64,000 nucleotides of DNA. Source: Euonymus europaeus (taxonomy: Eukaryota; Streptophyta; Magnoliopsida; Celastrales; Celastraceae). Below the pieces are notes generated by a model. The model was not told the origin of the DNA, did no database searches, and saw only the letters and a program-made list of their open reading frames with translations. Positions 46,970-56,957 of the stretch are shown one piece after another. How positions within the stretch are numbered: position 1 is the first letter of the stretch; each line of letters begins with the position of its first letter. The position numbers were made by a program, and so were the translations under genes. The DNA is taken from NCBI GenBank assembly GCA_963580455.1, contig OY756961.1:18519001-18583000 (forward strand), given 5' to 3'.

Positions 46970-47125
46970 GTTTAAGATTCCTATCATCATGCATTTTGGC
47001 TTACATTAATTCTTATAAAATTTTGATTTGCACGTGACAAGGTTTTCTTAATAAAATAAAATTGTACCAACAAAAAGTCACTGCCATCCCTTAACACTTG
47101 CTCGCAATCGCGACTTACTACAACG

Positions 47126-49537
47126 ATGGAACCGACAGAACACGAGCACCAACTAAGTCTGGAAATCGCAGAATTAAAGGAATAGCTCAGCCTATTAATG
47201 AAACAGATCGCTGATAAGGGAAAAATGGAGGATAATTCATTTACGGACAGTAAAGGATCTGAATCTTGAGCTAAAAAGGATCATCAAAATGTTGATTCTT
47301 CTCCATCTAAGGTTGAAGTGTTGAAAGTAGTGAATGCTACTCCAAATAAAGAGATTGAGGAAGAAAACATCGTGCGCCTCCAGAAAATGGAACACTGGAT
47401 GAGATCGGAAATAGGGTTTGAAACCCCGAGGAATTTAAGTTCGAGGAGTCTAAGCCTGATAAAGGACTTACATATATCGCCGAATTTCAGGCTCCCAACA
47501 TTCACCATCTTCAATGGGTCAGAGGTACCTCTGGATCATTTAACTATATATTATAGAAGGCTACATCCCTACATTGGGGGTGATAAAATGCTGATACATT
47601 TCTTTCAAGACAATCTGACAAGTGCTACAGAATGATGGTTCAATAGCTTAAACCCTTCAATGGTTACAATGTGGGAAGAGTTAGATGAGTAATATGATCT
47701 TCAGAATACAATAATGAGGGAGGGGGAAAGTTTTAGAGACTATGCATATCGTTGGAAGGACTTGGCTAGTCAGATAACTCCATCATTATCTGAGAGAGAT
47801 TTGGTAGACGCATTCCTAGATGCACTTTAGGAGCCATAATCATCGAAGATGCGTCGGAGGAGGTTATGCAGGTTTATCAAATGAGGCATAAGAAGGGGAA
47901 GCATTAACATCAGTTTCGACAAGTTTAATCCATTGAAAGGTGCAAAAGGAAAGAAGAAAGAGAATGAGGTACACAATGTCAGCCTGAGTTACAATCAAAC
48001 ACCTTATAGTCCTCCCTTGTCTCATTACCGACCTCGAAGCAACACGCCGAGAGTGTCATGCTACTCGGCTCCAAATCAATATCACCAGTCACCTCAAAGA
48101 AATTATTTTCCGTCAAACTCACATTCCTACCAAAGCCCGCATCCACATTACCGAAACCCTCGAACCAATAGGCCTTGGGAACATTTCGATCTTATCGCTA
48201 TAACCTATACTCAATGTTTCACCATGCTACAAGACCATGGAGCTATCACGCCTATGCCCGGGAAGGTTTATTCATTCCCTTATCCACATTGGTATAAGTC
48301 ATATGTCATTTGCTTATATCATGAGAGCATGCCGGGGCATTCAACAGAAGATTACTTCCCGTTGAAACGAATAGTGCAGGGAATTGTGGAGGCAAAATGG
48401 TTGAATTTTGATGCGATTGAGAAGCCAAGTGTTAATGATATCCCATTTCCTAACCACGAGGATGGGGTTAATGTTGTGGAGGAAGATGATCGGAGAGTGA
48501 GGGATGTTGGACTAGTTATGATGTCGATGAGGGTGTTGTTTGAAGTCCTCTTAGGGGAAGGGCTTATCCAAACTGAAGACTTGGAGCATGGCTTGAGGTA
48601 TGAAGGATATGACGAGCAAGAATGTTGTGAGTTTCATGAAGAAGTGAAAGGTCACTCAATTGAAAGATGTTTTGCTCGGGCCGATCACACGGTGTTAGAA
48701 GCAGGGAAGAGGAGAAAAATTAAAGCAGTAATAGGGGCAAACGAGACTAGTACAAAAGAAGACCAAGTAGTTTGCCCAGAGGAAATAAAGAAGACAATTA
48801 CGGAGGATGAGATTCAGGAGTTCCTGAAGATAGTGCAACAAAGCGAATACAAGGTGATAGACCAACTGAAAAAGACTCCAGCAAAAATATCCATACTAGA
48901 GTTAATCTTGAGCTCAGACCTGCACCGTCAAGTCTTGTTGAGGATGCTCAATCAAGCATATGTAGCAGAGAGGATCCCTATAGATTCATTTGATGGGATC
49001 GTAGGGAATGTGTTAGCCACCCACTTGATATCATTCACTGAAGAAGAAATCCCAGTAGAGGGAATGGGAAATAACAAGTCTTTACACATCTGAGCCATGT
49101 GTCGTGGACAAGAGATAGCAAGCATCTTGATAGACAATGGCTCATCATTGAATATCATGCCTAAAGAGACCTTTGACAAAATTTTGATAGATCAATCTTA
49201 CTTGAAACAAGCAACGATCGTCGTGGGAGCATTCGATAGCACTCGAAGGGGAGTTTTGGGAGATATCAAAGTGCCATTATAAATTGCCAACGTGACGTTC
49301 AATGTTCCTTTCGTGATCATGGATATTCTACCTACCAATAGTTGCCTATTAGGGATACCATGGATTCATGTTGCTGGGGCTATACATCCTCACTTCATCA
49401 AATGCTTAAATTTACGCATGAAGGTAGAATGTATATTGCCAAAGGTCAAACATAATGGATGGTTTCTAGCTTGTCCATTCATGTTGATGCACCTATGGAT
49501 GGTATTGAAAGCTCTTTCCAATCGTTTGAAATCGTAG
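47126..49537 (+). pseudogene. gag: Ogre-like gag and protease in one decayed frame
   Basis: From ATG 47126 (MEPTEHEHQLSLEIAELKE) one frame can be followed for 2.4 kb. Gag core: LPTFTIFNGSEVPLDHLTIY, MLIHFFQDNLTSA, EGESFRDYAYRWKDLA. Two CxxH..GH knuckles typical of Ogre Gag follow: CLYHESMPGHSTEDY (last Cys lost) and CEFHEEVKGHSIERC. Then ISILELILSSDLHRQVLLRM, IVGNVLATHLISFTEEEIPV, and the protease ASILIDNGSSLNIMPKETF plus VIMDILPTNSCLLGIPWIHV. About nine in-frame stops (for example 47183, 47633, 49091, 49280) break it. A shift near 49455 moves the continuation to another frame. Confidence 0.88.
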
Positions 49538-50590
49538 CTGTGAGTTTAGTCAAGGAAGGGGTTCAAGTTAAAAATCCAGAAGTGTCGAGGGTTACTAAAT
49601 CTGCAGTGACCACGATGTTGCAGAATGAATTTTGGCCAGGTAAAGGTTTGAGAAGACATGACCAAGGGATTACCCATACAGATAAAGAAGCATGTTGAAT
49701 GTTGGGGACTAGATTATGAGACAAGTATAGATGATAAAAATCGAGCTCGGAGGGAGAGACAAATGAAAACGTTGGCCCGTGTGGAAGGAATTGAGTTAGA
49801 GTGCCAAGGGAAGCAGATTCTGTGGCTCTATCATAGCTTCCTATTTTCAGGGTTCTTGGATGGGGAAAGTCCACTTGATACTGGGGCAGTTTATTGTGAT
49901 AAATTGCCAATAAGACTCGAAGCTTTCAGGGTGAAGCTTTCCTTACAGAAGATGTGTGACTAGTTTGGGAAGTGTGAGATTGCTATGGTGGAAGAAGAAA
50001 AAGGATCAACAGTAAGGCCCAGTTTTGTCACTACTCGTTCTCCGGGTTTCACACTCGACAATTGGACCAGCTTAGAGATGTCGGTGTCCTTCCAAGCTCT
50101 ACAAAAGTAAACCTTAGAGCACTATTGGAATAAACTTTTTTATTTCAAAAGCATATTTTGTTTAAATAAAATTTATGTTAACGCGACTATCACATATTTC
50201 CTTTTCATAATTTGTTCCATTATGAAATAAAGTCCAATTTTCCATATATCATATTTCTTTCCTTTGTTAAATTCTCCATATTCCGTTTCCAAAACCAATC
50301 TCATCCCATTAACGGGCTTGAAAATGATGATAGCAAAGAAGACAAAATTAACTAACTAGATTTTGATGCACCCATTAATAATGTCGAATCTGATGGTGAG
50401 AGCGAGGGAGAGACTGAGATCCAACTCGAAATGGAAAGGCAAGTCAACCAAGAGGAAAAAATAATTCAATTACACTAGGAGGTTATGGAAATAATTAATT
50501 TGAGCACTGAGTTAGAAAAAAAAAAAGAGGTTTGAATAGGAGAAGCTCTCGAGGGGGATGATAGAAAACACTTAAGGGATCTCTTACATG
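49459..50590 (+). pseudogene. pol: Ogre-like pol, region before RT
   Basis: SSFQSFEIVAVSLVKEGVQV and MLQNEFWPGKGLRRHDQGI are the post-protease and G-patch-like parts of Ogre pol. Decayed pieces follow up to the acidic pre-RT stretch: INNVESDGESEGETEIQLEM, EVMEIINLSTELEKKKEV and IGEALEGDDRKHLRDLLHEE. Similarity then stops. The RT should begin within the next 60 or so residues but is not there, so the element is truncated near 50590. Confidence 0.7.
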
Positions 50591-51691
50591 AAGAAAAGGA
50601 AATGGCAATTGGATTGTCTTTTAATGGTAATTGCCAATTGGGGTTTTAAAGCTGATGGATTTCAGAGATTTTGGTGGTGAGTCTGTTGCTTTTACGTACT
50701 CCCGCAATTGGTTGCTTTATTTCGTCCTCTTTTTATGTCTTCCCTTTTTAAAAAAAATAGTTGAGGAAAATGACACCATTCTCAGTTGATGTTATGCGAG
50801 TTGGTTAGCACTGCTTTCTTCCTCCTACTAGCACAAACCTATGTCACTCTTGGCCGTCCATCGTCTCGGTATAACTGGCATATCCACCGTCGATGTAGGT
50901 GCATGCATGCATGCTCCACAAAAGTCTCTGGTGTCAGTATCTACTTATCGATGCCACAAAAGTTTCCCTCGGTGGTGTCTGTACGATTTGCTTTACCCAA
51001 TATGATTTACTTTATGCCAATGCTTTGCAACTACGCCTTTTAGTTATGTTGTTCTCCTGGTACGTTCTTCTCTCTATTTTGTAATTTCCTGTAAATTTCT
51101 ATAGATGCCCGAAATTCACAATCACCAAATTTAAGGACTTGGACTTTAGGTGGGCACTGATAACTCTCAAATCATCTGTATTGCTCTAGATCCTACACAA
51201 GTCCAATCCAAGAACCATTAGAAACCCAAGGACCGGATTTGGGAGGACCGATCGTTGGAGCTCCGACAATCAAGTTAGTTCAATGGATGAAAAGACGATG
51301 ACTGTGGTAGAGACCGGGAAAGAAAGATCGACGTTTGGGAGTGTTTATCCAAAAGAGTTTAGAGAGTTGTTCTTGGTATAGTGCTGATGTTCTCGGTCTC
51401 CCCTTCTCTATAGGAGGAGGGAGGTAGTTATAGTGTTTTGTTTTACTAAATTTAGCAAGGGGCCTAAGGTCTTTCAATACTGAATTGATAGACTCAACAC
51501 TGAGGTGACACTTACTTTATAGAAAGAGTCAGTCAAAAAGTAGGTGTTTGGCCAAAAGTAGCGTGGAAGCATTAAATGAAAAAATAAAACCAGAGCTAAA
51601 GAGGGGGCTACCTGCAGTTTGATAGAGGTGTCAGACTGACTATCTCGGTAAAGTGAATGTGCCTCCTATAGCTCTTAATACGGTTTTACTA
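50591..51691. other. Unclassified spacer, possible LTR fragment
   Basis: No gene supported. 50786-51043 encodes an open frame of 85 residues with a hydrophobic start but no family I recognise. 51150-51560 (GGACCGATCGTTGGAGCTCC, CCCTTCTCTATAGGAGGAGG) has the look of a gypsy LTR in minus orientation, but no partner or end was found. Confidence 0.35.
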
Positions 51692-51750
51692 GGTATACAT
51701 AATGTAAGTATCTCAAAACATCCCAAACTGATGTGGCATGCCACATTGGC
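51692..51750 (+). repeat. Left terminal inverted repeat of the MULE
   Basis: Starts GGTATACATAATGTAAG; the core is TCTCAAAACATCCCAAACTG followed by ATGTGGCATGCC. It pairs with 60155-60218. Confidence 0.7.
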
Positions 51751-52898
51751 AAGCTGAGTCAGCATTTTAAATTTTTTGAAATTCAAAACACTGTGTCAGC
51801 TTTTGTCAAATCAATGTTTGGGAAGCGTGATATTACCCAAAAGACACGGTTAATGTAACTGTGGTTACATTGGACTCAAAAGCTGAATTTCTTCAATCTC
51901 TCCAAAAGCGAAAAAGCTAAAAACCTTCCAAAATCGTTTTCTTTTCCGTTCGACGAGTACCTTGAGTTCATCTTAGCTACGTCTCCTCAAAATCAAGTCT
52001 TATTACTTGTTTTTCTTTGCTAGCTTGGACAGTTGCTTTTCTTCGACAAGGTAAGTACTGCACTTTCTTTTGTTTTTTTTAAGTTTTTTTTTCAACCGTT
52101 TTGCACTTTTTTTTGGAGAAGTTAATTTACCCTCACAATATGTTAAATTTAATTTTTAAGTATGTAAGAAAATTTTGTGAATGAAATATTTAAATTATTT
52201 TCAATTACGGGTCAAAGTTACAACCTTTGCTTACATTGGGTTAAGTGTTAGATGGATTTGTTTTTACGGGTTGTTAGTTGTGATAGATTTTTGAGTGATT
52301 TACAATGTTGGGAACTTTAATCGCATTGGAATTTTTGGGATTCCTAACTGTTTATAATAGTTGTTTATAACAGTTCGTTATCACAGTTGGTTGGCACCTG
52401 CGATTATCTATCATTTGAATATTTTGTTCCAATGTGTTGTTGAAGTGCATGATTATATCGTATGACATTGGCACTGGAAGCTTACTATGACAGTGGGTTC
52501 TTTATACATGACAGGATGATTAACAATAGGTTATGGTATGAATTATAATTCGCAAAAAAGTGCTTTGATAATGTAATGTCCATATTGACAATGCGTTTTT
52601 AAGCACTATATAATTATCACAGTGGGTTATATGACATTGTAATTCTTAGTAAGACATTGTGTTAATTATATATGACATTGTAATTTGGATGTCTGCTTTA
52701 TGACACTGTAATTTGGATGCTTGCTTTATGACATTATGTTAATTATATATGACATTGTAATTTGGATGTTTGCATTATGACATTGTGATGAAATTTGGTG
52801 TTCAATGAGCACATTGTGCTTATATTCTGACAGTGTGTTTTTTGTAATGTAGAAGTGTGTTGTTGAGTAATGCATATCCTATTTATTGTGTTTCGCGG
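51751..52898 (+). promoter_or_regulatory. 5' region of the Ulp1-type gene, leader and motif cluster
   Basis: A likely leader exon ends at the strong donor CGACAAG|GTAAGT (52050/52051). Its intron runs to an acceptor such as AATGTAG at 52852. The intron is AT-rich. From 52460 to 52840 it holds about ten copies of TGACATTGT or one-base variants. Confidence 0.5.
52460..52840 (+). repeat. Cluster of TATGACATTGT motifs, left side of the MULE
   Basis: Copies of (TA)TGACA(T/C)TGT(A/G) or close variants start near 52461, 52630, 52650, 52669, 52699, 52727, 52748, 52776, 52809 and 52828. Several are embedded in a longer word, 'tatatgacattgtaatttggatg'. Spacing is irregular (about 20-60 bp), so this is not a simple satellite. 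Confidence 0.75.
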
Positions 52899-55800
52899 AT
52901 GGTGAAAGGAACATCATCGAAGTCAAAAAACAGTGATAAAAGTTGCGTAACGTTCACATGAGATGCAGTTCAAATCGAATATTGATTCAATCAAAACCCT
53001 ACTAAGAAGCTTGAAACTTACAAGTAAGCATAAAGCTGCATAGGAGAAAACCCCCTTCTGGATTTTTTTCAAGAAGATCATGCATGACGATCATGACGAG
53101 CTGAAGATAAAAAAGAATGAGAATGTCATATGCGATATTATCAGAAGCTTTGACGAGAGACATGCATGCTTCAAAATAGGAAAAAGTAAAATACAACTTG
53201 ATGAGACTGACATTGCGTTAATATTCGGCGTAGTCTCTGGGGTTAGAAATATGAAGATGAAGAGAATGTCGAAGCCAAAAACGAATGCGTTTGTGATGTC
53301 CAGATTTAACAAAGTTGAACACATGAAGTCCACCAACATAAAGGCAGCACTCTACAATGTAATTACTGGAGATTCAGATGTGGATGCAGCTGATGTTGCT
53401 AAGTTGATCAAGGGCAGACCTCATCCCATGGGCATTCATCAATTACGTCGATGACTTAGATAATGTCAAAAGATACAATTGGTCGAAGGCCATCTCGGAC
53501 CAACTCCTTGATTCAATAAAGAAGAATCATGCCCACCCACGAAAGTAGTTGTTATTCTAAATATTCATCATTTCCTAAAAAAGTTTGTGAATTTTAAAAA
53601 GGCAAATACTAACAAACAGATTCCATTGTAGTACTGGTTTTGCGAGCACACAAAGGAGTTCCCCCCTGCGCAATTCAAAGTTGTTCCCTAGGTTCCTTAA
53701 ATGGGACATAAGCGGATGGCCTAAAGATTTCAAGACTCAATACATGGACAGCTTGAAAGGAACAAAGGTAATAATAATATGGCTTGCGGCCATTACATTA
53801 TTTATTGTATTGTAGTATTTTTAAATTACATGTTATGATACAATTGCACTATATGTATTACTAATTACAATGTAATTCCGTTTTGTCCCACGGGCCACCA
53901 ATGTCATAGAGGGTGAGTTATTGATGACTCCTCAAGAAACTGAAGCTCTCAAGGCGCAACAAGCAATTTCAGACTCTGACTGCGAAATCTCTTCTCCAAC
54001 AATTGGATCACCTACGAGTGTGCCCGCAAATGATAATCCACATGTTGTTTCATCACATCACGTGAAGAAGAAGCTATTTGACATTGATACCACTCCGCTA
54101 GATTCCCCACAGACAATGCAATTGCATGAAGTTCCAGATTCTTCACCGTAAATCCCAAAGAAGAATCAGTCAGATGCCACATCTAGCTCTTTGAATGATG
54201 CACTTGAGAAAATCAAAATCCTAGAGCAAGAGAAAGACGCATCATACAAAGACATTGACCAATTCCAGATTGAAATTGTCGTGCTAACGAAAGAGAAAGA
54301 AAAGATGCAACATGATTTGGATGACATTGGGAATGCACTGTCATTGAAGAACAATGAAATAGAGAGACTTAATGCGGAGCTACGGAGGGTGATCGAGTTG
54401 AATGAAGAATCTGAAAAAGAAAAATCGCATTTGCGAGATGAGTATGAGAAATTGAAGCGTGAGAGCGAAAATATCATGGCATTCTTCGAGTCGAGTAATC
54501 CTGTTGTAGGTGACCCAATATCCGTCCAGGAAATTGTTCCTCATCCATTCATGCTTGAAGATGCAGCTCCTCATTCTGAGGTATTTGTACAAAATAGCAA
54601 CGCCAAAAGTACAGTGACTGTTGAAACACCCCCTGTAGTCAATGCGGAAAGAAGTAAGAGAAAGAAAGATACACCATCCATGATAAGAAGAGTGAAGTTG
54701 AAACCCCGTGTACCAAAATTGGACTCTGATTTTGAGTACGACAAGGGAAAGAGGCCAAGAGCTCAGAGAAAAGAGAAAAACAAGATAGATGAAAATGAAT
54801 TTGAGATATGTAATGTGGAGACATATAAAGTCGGAGAACAATCTTGTCACCAATTGCAAATGGACCCCAAATCCATTGTCAAAAAATACACCACAGCTGA
54901 GGACATGACAATGCTGCAAGATATTGCAAAACAAGGGAAAGACAAGTAAGCAAAATTTTGTTATCCCTTAATTTATAAAAAAGTGCTTTGATAATGTGAT
55001 CTGCATATTCACACTGTGTGTTTAAGCACTGTGAAATGGTTATATGACATTGTATTTCCTGCTAAAACATTGTGTTAAATATATATGACATTATAACTAA
55101 CCAATAAATTATGTTAATTTCGTGTGAAATAATAACAAAAAAAATTGGCTGCTAATGTTCATATATAGTTATAACTATGGCTATAAAAGAAATGTGACAT
55201 TGCTTTTTGTTATTGTGACGTTGTCATATTCCATTTACTGTGAAATTCACCTAAATCCGATGTCATGTATTATTATGACATTGATTTTATTTTCCTGGCA
55301 GTGTGATGGTATGGTATGGGAAAAACTTTCTACTTTGGAACGACTTGCTGCGTTTGATAAATTGTGACATGGTGTCCGACAATGTAGGTATCACTGTTAT
55401 TAAAGTTACATCACAATTGAACATGATATTTTTTAAAATACCTGGTAATGTACTTGTTCCAGCTCATCAACGCATACGCCGAGCATCTTGCATTGATCCA
55501 ATCTCAATTGGATCCGAAAATGCTCATTTGTATGCAAACGACCAAGTCTTTCGTTGTCACAAGTTCATGCATGACATTCCTCCGGATGAATCGAGACGAT
55601 TTGGTTAAGAAGCACATGACAGATCCGCTTCGTGCCTCTGCTGGAAAGTTCAAGTACTTTATTTTCCCACTACTATCTCGGGGAAATCATGAAGCTGCCA
55701 ACCATTGGACGCTACTTGTGCTCGACACCGAGGAAGAAATCTGGCTTCACTACAATTCCATCCTCCCAAGAACAAAGAGGAACAGACACCCATACCTCAA

Positions 55801-56325
55801 AGATGCGCAGTTAATTGTAAGTTTTCAGACTTTTATTTTCATAAGCATTGGATGGTGGAACTTATTGTTTTCCATAAATTTTGTGTTCAGGTGGAGTACT
55901 AGGAAGGTATTTTTGACATAATGGATCCAAGTCAACAGTTGACGGTTAAAATCCAGACACAGTGGGACACACCTCAACAGACTGAGACATCGTAAGTATA
56001 AGAGTGGATTTACTTATTACATTATAAGAATGTTTTACTGCATTGTATGATGACACTGTTTTGAAGAACATCACAATGTTATACACTTGCAGTTCATTGT
56101 CTTATTTATTTCCTGGTTAATTTATCATTTAAATTCTTTAATAATTTTGATTAAATAATTTTCAGTGTGGATTGCTGGGTGATTTGCATGTACATCATTG
56201 ATAGCTTTTTCAAACATAGGAACATCCCTCCCAAACTCAGTCAAGATGAGCTCCTCAAGTATCACGCATGGGTGATCCATACTTTCTTGAATGACAAGAA
56301 ACTTTGTTGGTGTGCGAAGCGCTAA
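52899..56325 (+). pseudogene. MULE-carried gene with C48 (Ulp1-like) protease domain
   Basis: Exons joined by GT-AG: up to 53544, 53632-53767, 53912-54945, 55302-55383, 55463-55816, 55891-55991, 56166-56325. The N-terminal part (NVICDIIRSFDERHACFKIG, ETDIALIFGVVSG, FINYVDDLDNVKRYNWSKAI, YWFCEHTKEFPPAQF) is the domain typical of Ulp1-type transposon proteins. The middle exon forms a coiled coil (about 54190-54480) and then a basic, nuclear-signal-like stretch (ERSKRKKD, RRVKLKPRV). The C-terminal part is C48-like: LINAYAEHLALIQ, FKYFIFPLLSRG, the His in NHWTLLVLD, WLHYNSILP and the Cys in VDCWVICMYIIDSF, followed by W instead of the usual G. Stops at about 53041, 54149 and 55900 and frameshifts near 53418 and 53690 show it is decayed. 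Confidence 0.75.
54985..55290 (+). repeat. Motif cluster in an intron of the Ulp1-type gene
   Basis: The intron 54946-55301 repeats words from the left cluster: 'gtgctttgataatgtgatctgcatattcacactgtgtg' parallels 52560-52600, and TGACATTGT-type motifs start near 55044, 55063, 55085, 55194 and 55275. Confidence 0.65.
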
Positions 56326-56957
56326 AACAATACTATTTTGATTAGTATTCTGATCTATTAACTAGTATTTTGTTGTGTATCTAAGAACTATTGTCTATGT
56401 ACAAACTATATATGGTCAGTTCTAGACATTATATTTTGTGGAGAATATAGACTCACCATATGTACACCTAACCCCCATATGAACTAATGTGACTATATTA
56501 TGGACATGTATGGAAATGTCATGTGGAATTTAAACTAATGTTATTGGGTTGCTTCTATTGATCCTACATTGTCATTTCACCTAGAAAGACAGGCAGTTTC
56601 AGCAACAAGTATAAAAATAACAATGTTAATGACTTATTACAAAATTGAGACAGTTGTGTATATGGAAAATCACGTATGCATGTTTAACATGCAATGTAAT
56701 AATGTCGAAATTAATGTAATTATATCAAATATCAATGTAACAATGACTAAACAATAACGTAATTAGAAACTGAAAATTATATTAAAAATGATCGATAAAA
56801 CTGAATTATTTACATAACAATTTTAAAGCGCCAAATCAAACTCATACCATTTAAAAAATAGTCCAATATCCAAGAACTTAGTGGACTAGAAGTCTCCAAC
56901 TAATTAACAAACACATAAAATAAAGTCATTACACTGAAATCAAATGAAACTAATAAC
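56326..56957. other. Convergent spacer between the two MULE genes
   Basis: AT-rich 3' flanks of both genes, without a supported ORF; the frame 56569-56757 looks spurious. The motif core occurs here in both orientations, for example ACATTGTCA near 56567 and ACAATGTTA near 56620. Confidence 0.55.

Larger units (their letters stand above)
4598..50590 (+). mobile_element. Ogre-like (Tat lineage) Ty3/gypsy element, nested and 3'-truncated
   Basis: The host element is pieced together from LTR segments (4598-5403, 10297-11251, 26688-29051), a PBS (29052), leader (29073-29251 and 41114-41677), ORF1 (41678-45285), gag and protease (47126-49537), and a pre-RT acidic stretch up to about 50590. The order LTR-PBS-leader-ORF1-gag-PR is diagnostic of Ogre-type elements, which carry an extra ORF before gag. 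Each interruption is another element, and three of them (Reina-like, copia, second Tat) have matching target duplications. RT, RNase H, integrase and the 3' LTR are missing from the window. The LTR start at 4598 (TGTTGTACCCC) is my best reading, without a TSD to confirm it. Confidence 0.7.

Noticed and set aside
50786..51084. Cys-containing ORF with a hydrophobic start, resembling a small secreted protein
   Set aside because: No cleavage-site context, no family pattern, and it lies in an unclassified repeat-like spacer; too little support to call a gene.
52460..52840. Motif cluster considered as a CRISPR-like or ordinary satellite array
   Set aside because: Spacing is irregular, the repeats are very short, and the setting is a plant transposon intron.
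54166..54934. Long minus-strand ORFs (103 and 184 residues)
   Set aside because: They are antisense shadows of the coiled-coil exon 53912-54945 of the Ulp1-type gene.
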